From JAHWKI01 sp035513575 (lineage in GTDB: Bacteria > Gemmatimonadota > Gemmatimonadetes > Longimicrobiales > RSA9): a stretch of 64,000 nucleotides of DNA. Positions 41,612-51,931 of this stretch are shown one piece after another. Under the pieces are notes generated by a model. It was not told the DNA's origin. It searched no databases and worked only from the letters and a program-made list of their open reading frames with translations. The stretch is taken from the NCBI GenBank assembly GCA_035513575.1, contig DATKBW010000023.1:42204-106203 (forward strand). The letters run 5' to 3'. The first letter of the stretch is position 1. Every line of letters begins with the position of its first letter. The translations under genes were made by a program, and so were the position numbers.

Positions 41612-44325
41612 TGGGCCGGAGCGCACCGGGCGGCTGGCACGCGCGGGTCTTCCGGCAGTTCCTGCGGCTGTATCCTGGGTCGTTCCGTTCGGTTTATGGC
41701 GAGGAGATGACCCGGTTCTTCCTGGCGCGCCTGGAGCGGGCACGGGCGCGGCGCGGGGGGGTGGGGGTCCTGTGGGCGTGGACCCGGGCGGCCCTGGACG
41801 TCGTCCGGACGGCCGTCGCCGAGCGGAGGTCGCGTTCCCCGCACCCGGTCCCCCGCTCCCGTGGAGGCGCGGCGATCAGCTCTTTCGCGAACGACCTGCG
41901 GTACGCCGTGCGGCGGCTGCGGGCGACGCCTCTGTTCACGCTCTCCGCCATCGTGATCCTGGCGGTGGGGATCGGGCTGAACGCCGCGGTCTTCAACCTG
42001 GCGGACACGATGCTGTTCCGGCCGCCGCCGTTCCCGGAGGCCGGGGAGGTCGTCCACATCTACGAGGACGGCGACGACGGGGATCCGAGCTCGACGTCGT
42101 TCCCGGCGTACCGGGACATGGCGGCCCTCGAGGGGGTGTTCGCGGGCGTGGCGGCGACGTCGTCGGCCGGCGCGACGTGGGAGAGGGACGAGGGCCCCGT
42201 GCAGGCCGCCGTCGAGTACGCTACGGCGAGCTACCTGCCCGTGCTGGGGCTGCGGCCATCCCAGGGCCGCTGGTTCGAGCCGCGGCACGACCGGGTGGGG
42301 GAGGAGCTGGTGGCGGTGGTGAGCCACCGCACGTGGCGGACGCGGATGGGCGGGGACCCGGGCGTGATCGGGCGGTCGGTGCGGCTGAACAACCAGCCGG
42401 TGACGGTGATCGGCGTGGGACCGGCGGAGTTCAACGGGGATGCGGGCGCCCTCGTCGTCGACTTCTGGCTCGCCATCTCCAGCACCCCGGTGGGCGGGCC
42501 GTTCCGCGTCGCGAACCTGGAGCGGCGCCAGGACCACTGGTACCAGGTGAAGGCGCGGCTCGCGCCCGGGGTGCCCATCGAGCGGGCGCGCGGCGTCATG
42601 GACGCTCTCGCGCGGCGGCTCGCCGAGGCGTACCCGGCGCTCAACGAGGGGCGCGACATCACGGTCTTCGCCCAGGACGAGATCCGCTTCCACCCCGAGA
42701 CCGACGGCATGTTGCTGACCGCGAACGTGGGGCTGCTGGCGGTGGCGGGCCTGGTGCTCCTGCTGGCGTGTAGCAGCCTGGCGAACCTGCTGCTCGTCCG
42801 CGGGCTCGCCCGGGGGCCGGAGATGGCCGTCCGGGAGGCCCTCGGCGCCGGACGACGGCGCGTCGTCCGCCTGCTCCTCCTGGAGGGCATCCTCCTCTCC
42901 CTCGCCGGCGGCGCCGCCGGGCTCGCGGTAGCGTGGTGGTCGGTCGGGCTGGTGCCCGCGCTGCCCCTCCCGGTCCCCGGGGGCGGGCTGGACATCGGCT
43001 TCGGCCCCCGCGTCGTCGTGTTCGGCCTCGTCCTCGCCCTGGCGACGGGGGTCGTCTTCGGCCTGCTCCCCGCCCTGCGATCCTCGCGGGCCGGCGTGGC
43101 GGCGGCGCTGCGGGACGAGCAGCGCGGGCAGTCTCCGGGCCGGCGGGTGTCGCTGGTGCGGGGCGGCCTCGTGACGGCGCAGGTGGTCCTGTCCATCCTG
43201 CTGATGATCGGCGCGGGCCTCCTCACGCGGAGCCTGGCCAACGTGGAGCGGGTGGACCCGGGGGTGGACGCCGGGCGGATCGCGGTGATGGGGACGAGCC
43301 TCGGGCAGGGGGGCGTCGCCGACGACGAGCGGGCCGCCGTCCTCGCGCGGCTCCTGGAGCGGGTGCGGGCGATCCCCGGGGTGACGGCGACGGCGATGAC
43401 CACGCGGCTGCCCGTCCAGGGCGGGTCGAGCACGACGCGCGTGGTCGAGGGCTTCGTCGGCGGGTCGGGGACCGGTTCGGTCGAGCTGCCGATGGCGGTC
43501 GTCAGCCGCGGGTACTTCGAGACGATGGGGATCCCCGTCGTGGCCGGGCGGGCGTTCGGGCCGGAGGACCGCGCCGGGGCCGAGGAGGTCCTCGTGGTGA
43601 ACGAGGCCGCCGCCCGCGCGTTCTGGGGCGGCGACCCCGCGGCGGCGGTGGGCGGACGGATCCGTCCCCAGGACGACCCGGCCGGGTGGCAGCGGGTCGC
43701 GGGCGTGGTCGGCGACGTGAAGGTCGGGAGCCTGCGCGAGCCCCCGACCCCGATGATCTACTTCGCCGCCGAGCAGGGCGTCCCGTCCGGCCTGGCCGTC
43801 GTGGCGCGGACGGACGGCGACCCGGCGGCGCTCGCGGCGCCCCTGCGGGCCGCCCTCCGGGAGGTCCGGTCCACGCTCCCGGTCGTCCGGCAGACGACGC
43901 TCGAGGCGCACCTCGGCGACGCCCTCGCCGCCCCCCGCGCCGCCGCCGCCCTCCTGGCCGCCTTCTCCGCCCTGGGGCTGCTGCTCGCGAGCCTCGGCGT
44001 CTACGCCGTCGTCGCGTTCACCGTCGAGGCGCGGACGCGAGAGCTGGGGATCCGCGCCGCCATGGGCGCGACGCGCCCGGGGCTCATCGCCATGGTCGTG
44101 CGGGACTCCCTGGGGCTGGTGGTGCTGGGGATCACGGTCGGCCTCGGACTCGCGATCGTGGCCGCGCGCGGGCTCCAGGGCATGCTCTTCGGCGTCCCCG
44201 CCGCCGACCCGACGACGTTCGCGGCCGCCGCGGCGGTCCTGCTCGCGGCGGCCGGCGTGGCGGCCTTCCTCCCCGCGCGCCGGGCGGCGCGGGCTGATCC
44301 GGTGGAGACGCTGCGGGGGCGGTGA
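41608..44325 (+). CDS. ADOP-type duplicated ABC transporter permease (FtsX/MacB-like)
   Basis: A 905-residue permease of the acidobacterial duplicated orphan permease (ADOP) family. It has an N-terminal domain (QFLRLYPGSFRSVYGEEM), then helix 1 followed by a MacB periplasmic-core domain, three hydrophobic helices (residues about 395-500), a second periplasmic-core domain and a second FtsX helix trio near the C terminus (ALGLLLASLGVYAVVAFTVEARTRELGIRAAMGAT). No ATPase gene is nearby, as is typical of these orphans. Functions remain unknown; export or surface signalling are suggested from FtsX relatives. It is the downstream partner of the PadR regulator. Confidence 0.93.
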   Translation: MMGRSAPGGWHARVFRQFLRLYPGSFRSVYGEEMTRFFLARLERARARRGGVGVLWAWTRAALDVVRTAVAERRSRSPHPVPRSRGGAAISSFANDLRYAVRRLRATPLFTLSAIVILAVGIGLNAAVFNLADTMLFRPPPFPEAGEVVHIYEDGDDGDPSSTSFPAYRDMAALEGVFAGVAATSSAGATWERDEGPVQAAVEYATASYLPVLGLRPSQGRWFEPRHDRVGEELVAVVSHRTWRTRMGGDPGVIGRSVRLNNQPVTVIGVGPAEFNGDAGALVVDFWLAISSTPVGGPFRVANLERRQDHWYQVKARLAPGVPIERARGVMDALARRLAEAYPALNEGRDITVFAQDEIRFHPETDGMLLTANVGLLAVAGLVLLLACSSLANLLLVRGLARGPEMAVREALGAGRRRVVRLLLLEGILLSLAGGAAGLAVAWWSVGLVPALPLPVPGGGLDIGFGPRVVVFGLVLALATGVVFGLLPALRSSRAGVAAALRDEQRGQSPGRRVSLVRGGLVTAQVVLSILLMIGAGLLTRSLANVERVDPGVDAGRIAVMGTSLGQGGVADDERAAVLARLLERVRAIPGVTATAMTTRLPVQGGSSTTRVVEGFVGGSGTGSVELPMAVVSRGYFETMGIPVVAGRAFGPEDRAGAEEVLVVNEAAARAFWGGDPAAAVGGRIRPQDDPAGWQRVAGVVGDVKVGSLREPPTPMIYFAAEQGVPSGLAVVARTDGDPAALAAPLRAALREVRSTLPVVRQTTLEAHLGDALAAPRAAAALLAAFSALGLLLASLGVYAVVAFTVEARTRELGIRAAMGATRPGLIAMVVRDSLGLVVLGITVGLGLAIVAARGLQGMLFGVPAADPTTFAAAAAVLLAAAGVAAFLPARRAARADPVETLRGR

Positions 44326-44470
44326 TCGACGATCGGACATCGCCCGCGGGCGCACTCCCGACCGCGAGACGGGTGGGCCGGTGAGCGCGGATGCGGTCAT
44401 CGCGGACCGTCGCATACGGAAGCCGAACCGCTCGATCATCAGCCGCGTCCAGCCCCGCCCGTCGGCGGAC

Positions 44471-44500
44471 GGCCCGGGGCCGCGCGGGGCGCCCCGGGCC
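44471..44500. terminator. GC-rich stem-loop between convergent genes
   Basis: A perfect 10-base stem (44471-44480 GGCCCGGGGC with 44491-44500) and 10-base loop lies 34 bases before the end of gltA and 146 bases after the end of the permease. Candidate bidirectional terminator; it lacks a T-tract. Confidence 0.5.
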
Positions 44501-44533
44501 GGAGGCGGATCGATGCCGCCTCGTCGCCGCCGG

Positions 44534-45868
<1,335 letters not shown>

Positions 45869-46029
45869 GGACGCCTCCTGCGGCTTGCGTGATGGACCTC
45901 CGCGGGCAGGGCTCGCCAGCATCAAGCTGCCCCTCATCCCCGGGGACGTCTGTAGGGGGACGGTGGAAATCCGCGTCGGGAAACTGCGCCTTCGGGGCGC
46001 GGCCCGGGCGTGGCCCGGCCCGGCCGCCC

Positions 46030-46755
46030 TCAGCCGGCCTCGTGCCCCTCCGGATGCCGCCGCGTCCAGGCCCGGATCCCCAGCGCTCCCAGGACGGCCA
46101 GGGGCCCGCCGATCCACAGCGTCGCGCCGAGCGCCATGAGGATGGCGGCCGTCCCGGTGGGCCGGACGCCCAGCAGCCAGATCGCGGGACGGACGGTCAG
46201 GAAGACCGGCAGCAGCGCGAGGAACGCGAGCGCCAGCACCACGAGGATCGCGTGGCCGGCCGGCCAGCGGCGGTAGAGGTTCTGGAGCGCGGTGCGGGTC
46301 TCGAGCCACGCCCATGCCAGCGCCGTCAGGGTGATGAGCCAGCCGATGGAGGAGAGCAGGAGCAGCCCCGGTCGGCCGCTCCGGAGTGCCACGGCCGAGA
46401 GCGCCACCGCGAGGCTGATGCCCCAGCCGGCGACCATCAGCGGCACGGCGTAGGCCGCCCCCAGCGCGAGGCGCTGCAGCGCATCGTGGCGGCTGACGCC
46501 GGCGGGGCGGCCGAGATAGGCGAGGATCGCGCCGTGGAGGAACGCGATGAGGGACCCGCCCACGTAGAAGAGCGTGATGGTGAGGAATCCGAGGCTGGCG
46601 CTGAGGCGGTCGGTGACCATGTGGGCCGTCACCACCAGCGCGGCCAGCATGCCCCCGGCGAGGCCCCACGAGGTCGTGACCTGGCCGACGAGTCCCAACT
46701 CGGACGGCGCCAGCGCGTTCAGCCGCCCACGCCGCGCGATCATGGTCTCGGGCAT
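46030..46755 (-). CDS. Multipass membrane protein of unknown function
   Basis: A 241-residue protein with about six or seven hydrophobic helices (TTSWGLAGGMLAALVVTAHMV; ALGAAYAVPLMVAGWGISLAVALSAVAL; LLLLSSIGWLITLTALAWAW; AILVVLALAFLALLPVFL; LMALGATLWIGGPLAVLGAL). The start at 46755 (MPETMIARRG) has GGAGG upstream. No family recognised. It is the gene upstream of gltA on the same strand (161 bases), so may be cotranscribed. Confidence 0.7.
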   Translation of the reverse strand: MPETMIARRGRLNALAPSELGLVGQVTTSWGLAGGMLAALVVTAHMVTDRLSASLGFLTITLFYVGGSLIAFLHGAILAYLGRPAGVSRHDALQRLALGAAYAVPLMVAGWGISLAVALSAVALRSGRPGLLLLSSIGWLITLTALAWAWLETRTALQNLYRRWPAGHAILVVLALAFLALLPVFLTVRPAIWLLGVRPTGTAAILMALGATLWIGGPLAVLGALGIRAWTRRHPEGHEAG

Positions 46756-46896
46756 GACCCACCTCCGGAATAGCGGGTGAGCGCCTCCCGGAGGGGAAGG
46801 CGCCATCTATCCGTCAGGTCCTGCGCTCGAGTGGAGCCCGGCGTCGGCGGGCGCAATTCGGGCCGTCGTTCCAAGCTGCCCACGACGACCGTCGCG

Positions 46897-47025
46897 CGAC
46901 AATCGGGAGGGGGCCGCGAGGCGGTGTCGGGGATTCCCCTCCCCCGCGTCGGGGTCTGCCCCGCGAGCGCGAACCGCGGGACGGGAGGAACCCCGACGGA
47001 TGTCGGGGAGTCCGCCCGATTGTCG
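46897..47025. repeat. Inverted repeat and GTCGGGG clusters in a 344-base regulatory gap
   Basis: The gap 46756-47099 has no gene. Eleven-base arms CGACAATCGGG at 46897-46907 and its exact inverse at 47015-47025 face each other. Between them, GTCGGGG occurs at least three times (near 46927, 46949, 47002). This may be a control region of the SPFH/respiratory block downstream or of the divergent membrane gene. Confidence 0.45.
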
Positions 47026-47099
47026 GCGCGCGGGCCTGCAGGGAGTTTGAGTACGGGCCATTCTCTCTTCCCGTCCCACCCTCCAAGCGGGAGCACCCC

Positions 47100-48041
47100 A
47101 TGACCAGAAGCTCACCGAACGAAACCCGATACCCCCTGGCGGCGCTCGCCGCCGGCCTGACCGTCGGTGGCGTGGTGGGGGGCCTCGCGTTCCTCCTCGG
47201 GCTCCCGCTCCCCGTCGTGCTCCTGGCGGCGGCGGCGACGGGCTCCGCCATGGGCGCGTCGATCAAGTACGCGGACCAGTGGGAGAAGGCGGTGGTGCTG
47301 CGTCTGGGGCGGTACCGTGGCCTGCGGGGGCCCGGCTTCTATGGCGTGCTCCCGATCATCGACCGGGTGACCTATCACATCGACCAGCGGATCCGGACCT
47401 CGCGGTTCGGCGCGGAATCGTGCCTGACGCGGGACACGGTGCCGGTGGACGTGGACGCCATCGCGTTCTGGGTCGTCAACAACGCCGAGCAGGCGGCGCT
47501 CGAGGTGCAGGATTACGAGGAGGCCGTGGTGCTGGCGGCGCAGACCGCGCTGCGGGATGCCATCGGCAAGCATGACCTCGCGGAGCTGATCCAGTCCCGG
47601 AAGGAGCTGGGCGCGGGGCTGCAGGAGGCCCTCGACCGGAAGATGCACAACTGGGGGATCCAGGTGCAGTCCGTGGAGATCCGGGACGTGATCATCCCGG
47701 AAGCGCTGGAAGAGGCCATGTCCCGGCACGCGCAGGCGGAGCGGGAGCGCCAGGCGCGGATCATCCTGGGCACCGCCGAGACGGAGATCGCCTCCAAGTT
47801 CGTGGAGGCGGCCGCGCTCTACCAGGAGAATCCCGTCGCGCTGAACCTCCGGGCCATGAACATGCTCTACGAGAGCATCGTCAAGCGCGGCTCGCTCATG
47901 GTGGTCCCCTCCGGGCTGGCGGACTCGCTGAACTTCCCCGGGCTCATGGGGATGGCCGGCGCGGCCGGGCTGGGGCGGGAGGGCGGGAACGGGGCCACCG
48001 TGGAGCCTGACGAAGAGACGAACCCTCTCGTCCCGCGCTGA
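47100..48041 (+). CDS. Slipin-type SPFH/band 7 membrane protein
   Basis: A 313-residue stomatin/slipin-like protein with an N-terminal hydrophobic hairpin (AGLTVGGVVGGLAFLLGLPLPVVLLAAAATGS) and the SPFH domain: EKAVVLRLGRYRGLRGPGFYGVLPIIDRVTYHIDQRI, VDAIAFWVV, VVLAAQTALRDAIGKHDLAELI, IRDVIIPEALEEAM and the helical AQAERERQARIILGTAETEIASKFVEAA. Such proteins scaffold membrane domains. The next gene (a multiheme cytochrome) starts 8 bases after its stop, so it may organise the respiratory complex that follows; that link is inference. Confidence 0.9.
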   Translation: MTRSSPNETRYPLAALAAGLTVGGVVGGLAFLLGLPLPVVLLAAAATGSAMGASIKYADQWEKAVVLRLGRYRGLRGPGFYGVLPIIDRVTYHIDQRIRTSRFGAESCLTRDTVPVDVDAIAFWVVNNAEQAALEVQDYEEAVVLAAQTALRDAIGKHDLAELIQSRKELGAGLQEALDRKMHNWGIQVQSVEIRDVIIPEALEEAMSRHAQAERERQARIILGTAETEIASKFVEAAALYQENPVALNLRAMNMLYESIVKRGSLMVVPSGLADSLNFPGLMGMAGAAGLGREGGNGATVEPDEETNPLVPR

Positions 48042-48049
48042 GCCGCGCC

Positions 48050-48787
48050 ATGACCGCGCCACGAACCCACGGGGCGGCTGCCGCCCTCAGGCTCGCCGTC
48101 CTGGTGGGGATCGGAGCGCTGGCGGCAGGGATCACCGCCGCCACACTGGCGGCGCAGGCCACCGCCACGCCGGAGCGGGGGCCCCGGATCGCCGCTGCAC
48201 GGCGGGCCTTCCTGCACGCGGACCACCTCCGCACCATCGCTTGCGGGGACTGCCACCGCCCCGAAGAGCGCCACGTGGGGCCCGCGTCGTGGAGCCCCCC
48301 GGACTGCGCCGCGTGCCATCACGGGGAGGGCGTCGTGGCGGGGTGCACCACGTGCCACGCGCGCGCCGGGCTGGCGGGCCCGCGGGTCCGGGCCACTCCC
48401 CTGTCTCTGTCCGTATGGGACGGGCCGGAAGTGCGTGATCTTTCCTTCGACCACGCCCGGCACCGGGACATCGGCTGCCTCGAATGTCACCGCCAGGGGA
48501 TGACCCGGCCGCCGGAGGCCTGCGCCAGCTGCCACGCCGGCCACCATCGCCCGGAGGCCGAGTGCGCCAGCTGTCACGTCGCCCCGGCCCCGGCCGCGCA
48601 CGACCGGAGCGCCCATCTGGGCTGCGGCGGCGCGGGGTGCCACGCACAGGCCGGCACGCCCGCCCCGATGCTCTCCCGGACCGCCTGCCTCGTGTGCCAC
48701 GAAGCGCAGCGGGAGCACCGCCCCGACGGGGTCTGCGCCGCGTGCCACGTCGTGCCGCGACCCTCCACGCTGGTCACGGAGCGCTGA
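48050..48787 (+). CDS. Multiheme cytochrome c (eight CXXCH and one CX4CH motif)
   Basis: A 245-residue periplasmic cytochrome with an N-terminal membrane segment (ALRLAVLVGIGALAAGITAATLAAQ). Heme-binding motifs in order: CGDCH, CAACH, CTTCH, CLECH, CASCH, CASCH, then the widened CGGAGCH, CLVCH, CAACH. Many His residues (for example HADH, HARH) offer bis-His ligation, as in the cytochrome c7/c3-like folds. It should pass electrons between the membrane donor and the NapA-like enzyme. It precedes napA by 4 bases. Confidence 0.88.
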   Translation: MTAPRTHGAAAALRLAVLVGIGALAAGITAATLAAQATATPERGPRIAAARRAFLHADHLRTIACGDCHRPEERHVGPASWSPPDCAACHHGEGVVAGCTTCHARAGLAGPRVRATPLSLSVWDGPEVRDLSFDHARHRDIGCLECHRQGMTRPPEACASCHAGHHRPEAECASCHVAPAPAAHDRSAHLGCGGAGCHAQAGTPAPMLSRTACLVCHEAQREHRPDGVCAACHVVPRPSTLVTER

Positions 48788-48791
48788 GCGC

Positions 48792-51128
48792 ATGAGCACC
48801 GATCGCAGGACGTTCGTGATACGGGTCGCCGCGACCGCGGGTGCGGCCGCGGCGGCGTCGCTGGTGCCCGGCTCCGGCGTGGGAGCGGGAGTGGGGCGCT
48901 ACCTGGGCGAGCTCGGCCTGACGTGGCGGAAGGCGCCCTGCAACCTGTGCGGGGTCGGCTGCGGGCTCGTGATCGGGCTCGAGGGCGGGCGCGCCGTGGC
49001 GGTCAGGGGAGACCCGGACTCCCCGGTGAGCCGCGGTCTCGCGTGCGTGAAGGGTTACCATGCGGTCCAGGCGCTCTACGGCCGCGACCGCATCACCCGG
49101 GCACGGGTCCGGCGCGGCGGGCGCATGGTCGAGGTGCCCCTGGACGAGGCGCTCGACCTGGTCGCCGGCCGGCTGCGCGAGACCCGCTCGGAACACGGGA
49201 AGGACAGCGTGGCGATGTACGGCTCCGGCCACTGGAGCATCCCCGCGGGCTACGTGGCGTCGAAGCTGTTCAAGGGCGCGCTGGGCACGAACAACCTCGA
49301 GGCGGATTCCCGCCTGAGCTCCGGAAGCGCCCGCGCCGGGCTGGTGACCAGCTTCGGCCTGGATCAGCCCATGGGGTGCTACGAGGACATCGACCACGCC
49401 GATGTCTTCGTCCTCTGGGACGCCAACCTGGCCGAGATCCACCCCGTCCTCTTCTCCCGGATGATCGGGCGGCGGCGGGAGCGGGCCGGCATCCGGATCG
49501 TGGACCTGGCGACGCGCACCACCCGGACCGGCTATGGCTCCGACCGGGCCTTCCTCTTCACGCCGCGGACCGACCTGGCCATCGCCAACGCGATCTGCCA
49601 CGAGATCATCGACCGGGGGCGGGCGAACCGGAACTTCATCGACCGCCACGTCGCCTTCCGGAAGGGACGGACGGGGATCGGCCACGGACTCCGCGACGAC
49701 GCCCCCTTCAGCGACGACCCGGCCGACGCCACCTTCGACGAGTACGTCCGCTTCCTCGCCGACTACACGCCCGAGCGCGTCGAGCGCATCGCGGGGCTGG
49801 CGGCGGCCGACATCCGCTGGATCGCCTCGCTCTACGCCGATCCGGGGCTCCGCGTGATGTCGGTGTGGGACGCGGGTGTGGGCGGGCATGCCCGCGGCAC
49901 GTGGATGAACAATCTCCTCTACAACATCCACCTGCTGGTGGGGAAGGTCGCCACCCCGGGGAACGGCCCGCTCTCGCTCGCGGCGGAATCGAGCGCGAGC
50001 GGCTCCGTCCGGGACGCCGGGACGCTCGCCGACGCGCTGCCGCGGGGGACCGTGACCAGCGCCGCGGACCGGGAGCGGGCGGCCGGGATCTGGGGGGTGC
50101 CGGTGGGGAACATCGACCCCGTCCCCGGCCCCGCCGCCGTCTCCATGTTCCGGGGGCTGGACCGCGGCGACATCCGGTTCCTCTGGATCCAGGGGGCCAA
50201 CCCCCTGGTCACGCTGCCGAACCTCGGCCGGTACCGGGCGGCCGCGGCGAAGGACGGCCGATTCCTGGTGGTCTCGGACGCGTACCCGACGCCCACCACG
50301 GACGCCGCGGACGTGGTGCTCCCAGCCGCGCTCTGGATCGAGCAGGAGGGTCTCTTCGGGAACTCCGAGCGCCGCACGCAGCACTTCGAGCAGATGCTCG
50401 CCCCGCCGGGGGACGCCATGAGCGACGCGTGGCAGACCATCGAGGTCGCGCGCCGGCTGGGGTTCGGCGCGCTCTTCCCCTGGGACCAGGCCTCCCACGT
50501 CGCCGGCATCTGGACCGAGTACGCCCGCTTCCGGGACGACCCCGCCCGCCGGCTCCCGCCCCTGGCCGAGCTCAGGGCCCGCCCCGGGGTCCTGTGGCCC
50601 CACGTGGATGGGCGCGAGACGAAGCGGCGCTACGCCACCGCGGCGGACCCGGCCGCGGACGCCGCGCGGGGCGACTACGACTTCTACGGGAACCCGGACC
50701 ACCGGGCCTGGATCTGGCTGCGCCCGTACGAGGCCCCGGCCGAAGTCCCGGATGCCGATTTCCCGCTCCGCCTCACCACGGGCGGTGTCCTGGAGCACGC
50801 CGATGCGGGGACCCTCACGCGGCGAATCCCCACGCTGCACCGGGCCGTCCCGCGGTCGTACGTGGAAGTGAACCGGGAGGACGCCGAGCGGATCGGGGTC
50901 CGCGATGGCGACACGGTCCGCGTCGTCAGCCGGCGCGGCAGCCTCGTCCTCGAGGCCCGGGTCGACCACCGCGCCCAGCCGCCTCGTGGTCTGGTCTTCG
51001 TTCCCGTGTTCGATGAAGCGCTGCTCGTCCACGCGCTGGCGCCCGACGCCTTCTGCCCCCTCTCCGGGCAGCCAGACTACGCGTGCGCGGTGCGCATCGA
51101 GCCCGTGGGCGGGGCGCCCCGGCGATGA
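48792..51128 (+). CDS. napA: NapA-like periplasmic molybdopterin nitrate reductase catalytic subunit
   Basis: A 778-residue molybdenum-cofactor oxidoreductase. It has a Tat-like signal (TDRRTFVIR) and a [4Fe-4S] site Cys50, Cys53, Cys57 and Cys85 (CNLCGVGC ... ACVKG). The segment after FGLDQPMG has Cys196 in MGCYEDIDHADVFVLW, matching the cysteine molybdenum ligand of NapA (not the Asp of NarG). Later SRMIGRR, DPGLRVMSV, WIQGANPLVTLPN, DVVLPAALWIEQEG and GNSERRTQHFEQM are typical. Role: periplasmic nitrate to nitrite. The natural substrate could also be another oxyanion, since NapA-like enzymes diverge. Its ATGA overlap with napB (51125) means coupled translation. Confidence 0.92.
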   Translation: MSTDRRTFVIRVAATAGAAAAASLVPGSGVGAGVGRYLGELGLTWRKAPCNLCGVGCGLVIGLEGGRAVAVRGDPDSPVSRGLACVKGYHAVQALYGRDRITRARVRRGGRMVEVPLDEALDLVAGRLRETRSEHGKDSVAMYGSGHWSIPAGYVASKLFKGALGTNNLEADSRLSSGSARAGLVTSFGLDQPMGCYEDIDHADVFVLWDANLAEIHPVLFSRMIGRRRERAGIRIVDLATRTTRTGYGSDRAFLFTPRTDLAIANAICHEIIDRGRANRNFIDRHVAFRKGRTGIGHGLRDDAPFSDDPADATFDEYVRFLADYTPERVERIAGLAAADIRWIASLYADPGLRVMSVWDAGVGGHARGTWMNNLLYNIHLLVGKVATPGNGPLSLAAESSASGSVRDAGTLADALPRGTVTSAADRERAAGIWGVPVGNIDPVPGPAAVSMFRGLDRGDIRFLWIQGANPLVTLPNLGRYRAAAAKDGRFLVVSDAYPTPTTDAADVVLPAALWIEQEGLFGNSERRTQHFEQMLAPPGDAMSDAWQTIEVARRLGFGALFPWDQASHVAGIWTEYARFRDDPARRLPPLAELRARPGVLWPHVDGRETKRRYATAADPAADAARGDYDFYGNPDHRAWIWLRPYEAPAEVPDADFPLRLTTGGVLEHADAGTLTRRIPTLHRAVPRSYVEVNREDAERIGVRDGDTVRVVSRRGSLVLEARVDHRAQPPRGLVFVPVFDEALLVHALAPDAFCPLSGQPDYACAVRIEPVGGAPRR

Positions 51129-51931
51129 GCGGACGAACGGACCACGGGCTCGCCACGCGGATGGCGGGGATCGCCGCCGTCGTCGCGGTGATGGTCGCCG
51201 TGATCCTTCTCGTGGCCCCCGGCCTGGTTCCGGTCGCGTCCGCGCCGGCGACGGCGGTCGTGCCGCTGCTCGTGCCCGGCCCGCCCATCGCCGCGGAGGC
51301 GGACGTCTTCCGCACCCGCCCCGGGGACCTGGCCGCGGACCCCGGCGCCGAGCGCCGGGCGGAAGCGCACCCCCGCACCATGGCCCTGTACCGGAGCCTG
51401 CGGGCGTATCCCGGGGCGCCGCCCCGCATCCCGCACGGGCTCACGGCGGAGGAGTTCAAGGGCGCCCGCTGCAACACCTGCCACCAGCGGGGGGGCTTCG
51501 TGGAGCGCTTCGCCGCCTACGCGCCCGTGACACCGCACCCCGAGCTGACCCAGTGCCTCCAGTGTCACGTCCCCGACGGCGACCTCGTGGGGCTCCCGTT
51601 CACCGCGGCGTCCGCACGCGCCCCGGTCTGCTTCCAGTGCCACCTCCTGGATGCCGAGCGCCCCCTGTTCACCGCGCTGGACTGGCCCGCGCCGGCGTGG
51701 CCGGAAAGCCACCCGGCCGCGCTGCCGGGCGCGCCACCGGCCATCCCCCACGGGCTCCAGCTCCGCGGCAACTGCCTGGCCTGCCACATGGGGGCGGCGG
51801 CCCTCGAAGAGATCCGGACCACGCACCCGGACCGCCCCGGCTGCCGGCAGTGCCACGTCCCCGCAGGCGACCCGGTGGACGCCTTCGCGCGACCGGCCGG
51901 CGGCGCCGGACCCGGGGGAGGTGCCGGATGA
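51125..51931 (+). CDS. napB: NapB-like cytochrome c with five hemes (tandem NapB repeat)
   Basis: A 268-residue protein with an N-terminal hydrophobic anchor (AAVVAVMVAVILLV). NapB normally has two hemes in about 150 residues. Here PGAPPRIPHGL (96-106) and PGAPPAIPHGL (201-211) start two NapB-like modules. Module 1 carries CNTCH (116), CLQCH (144) and CFQCH (169); module 2 carries CLACH (217) and CRQCH (240). The NapB hallmarks NCLACH and the following QCHVP are seen in the second module. It should ferry electrons to NapA. The start overlaps the napA stop as ATGA. Confidence 0.85.
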   Translation: MSGRTDHGLATRMAGIAAVVAVMVAVILLVAPGLVPVASAPATAVVPLLVPGPPIAAEADVFRTRPGDLAADPGAERRAEAHPRTMALYRSLRAYPGAPPRIPHGLTAEEFKGARCNTCHQRGGFVERFAAYAPVTPHPELTQCLQCHVPDGDLVGLPFTAASARAPVCFQCHLLDAERPLFTALDWPAPAWPESHPAALPGAPPAIPHGLQLRGNCLACHMGAAALEEIRTTHPDRPGCRQCHVPAGDPVDAFARPAGGAGPGGGAG

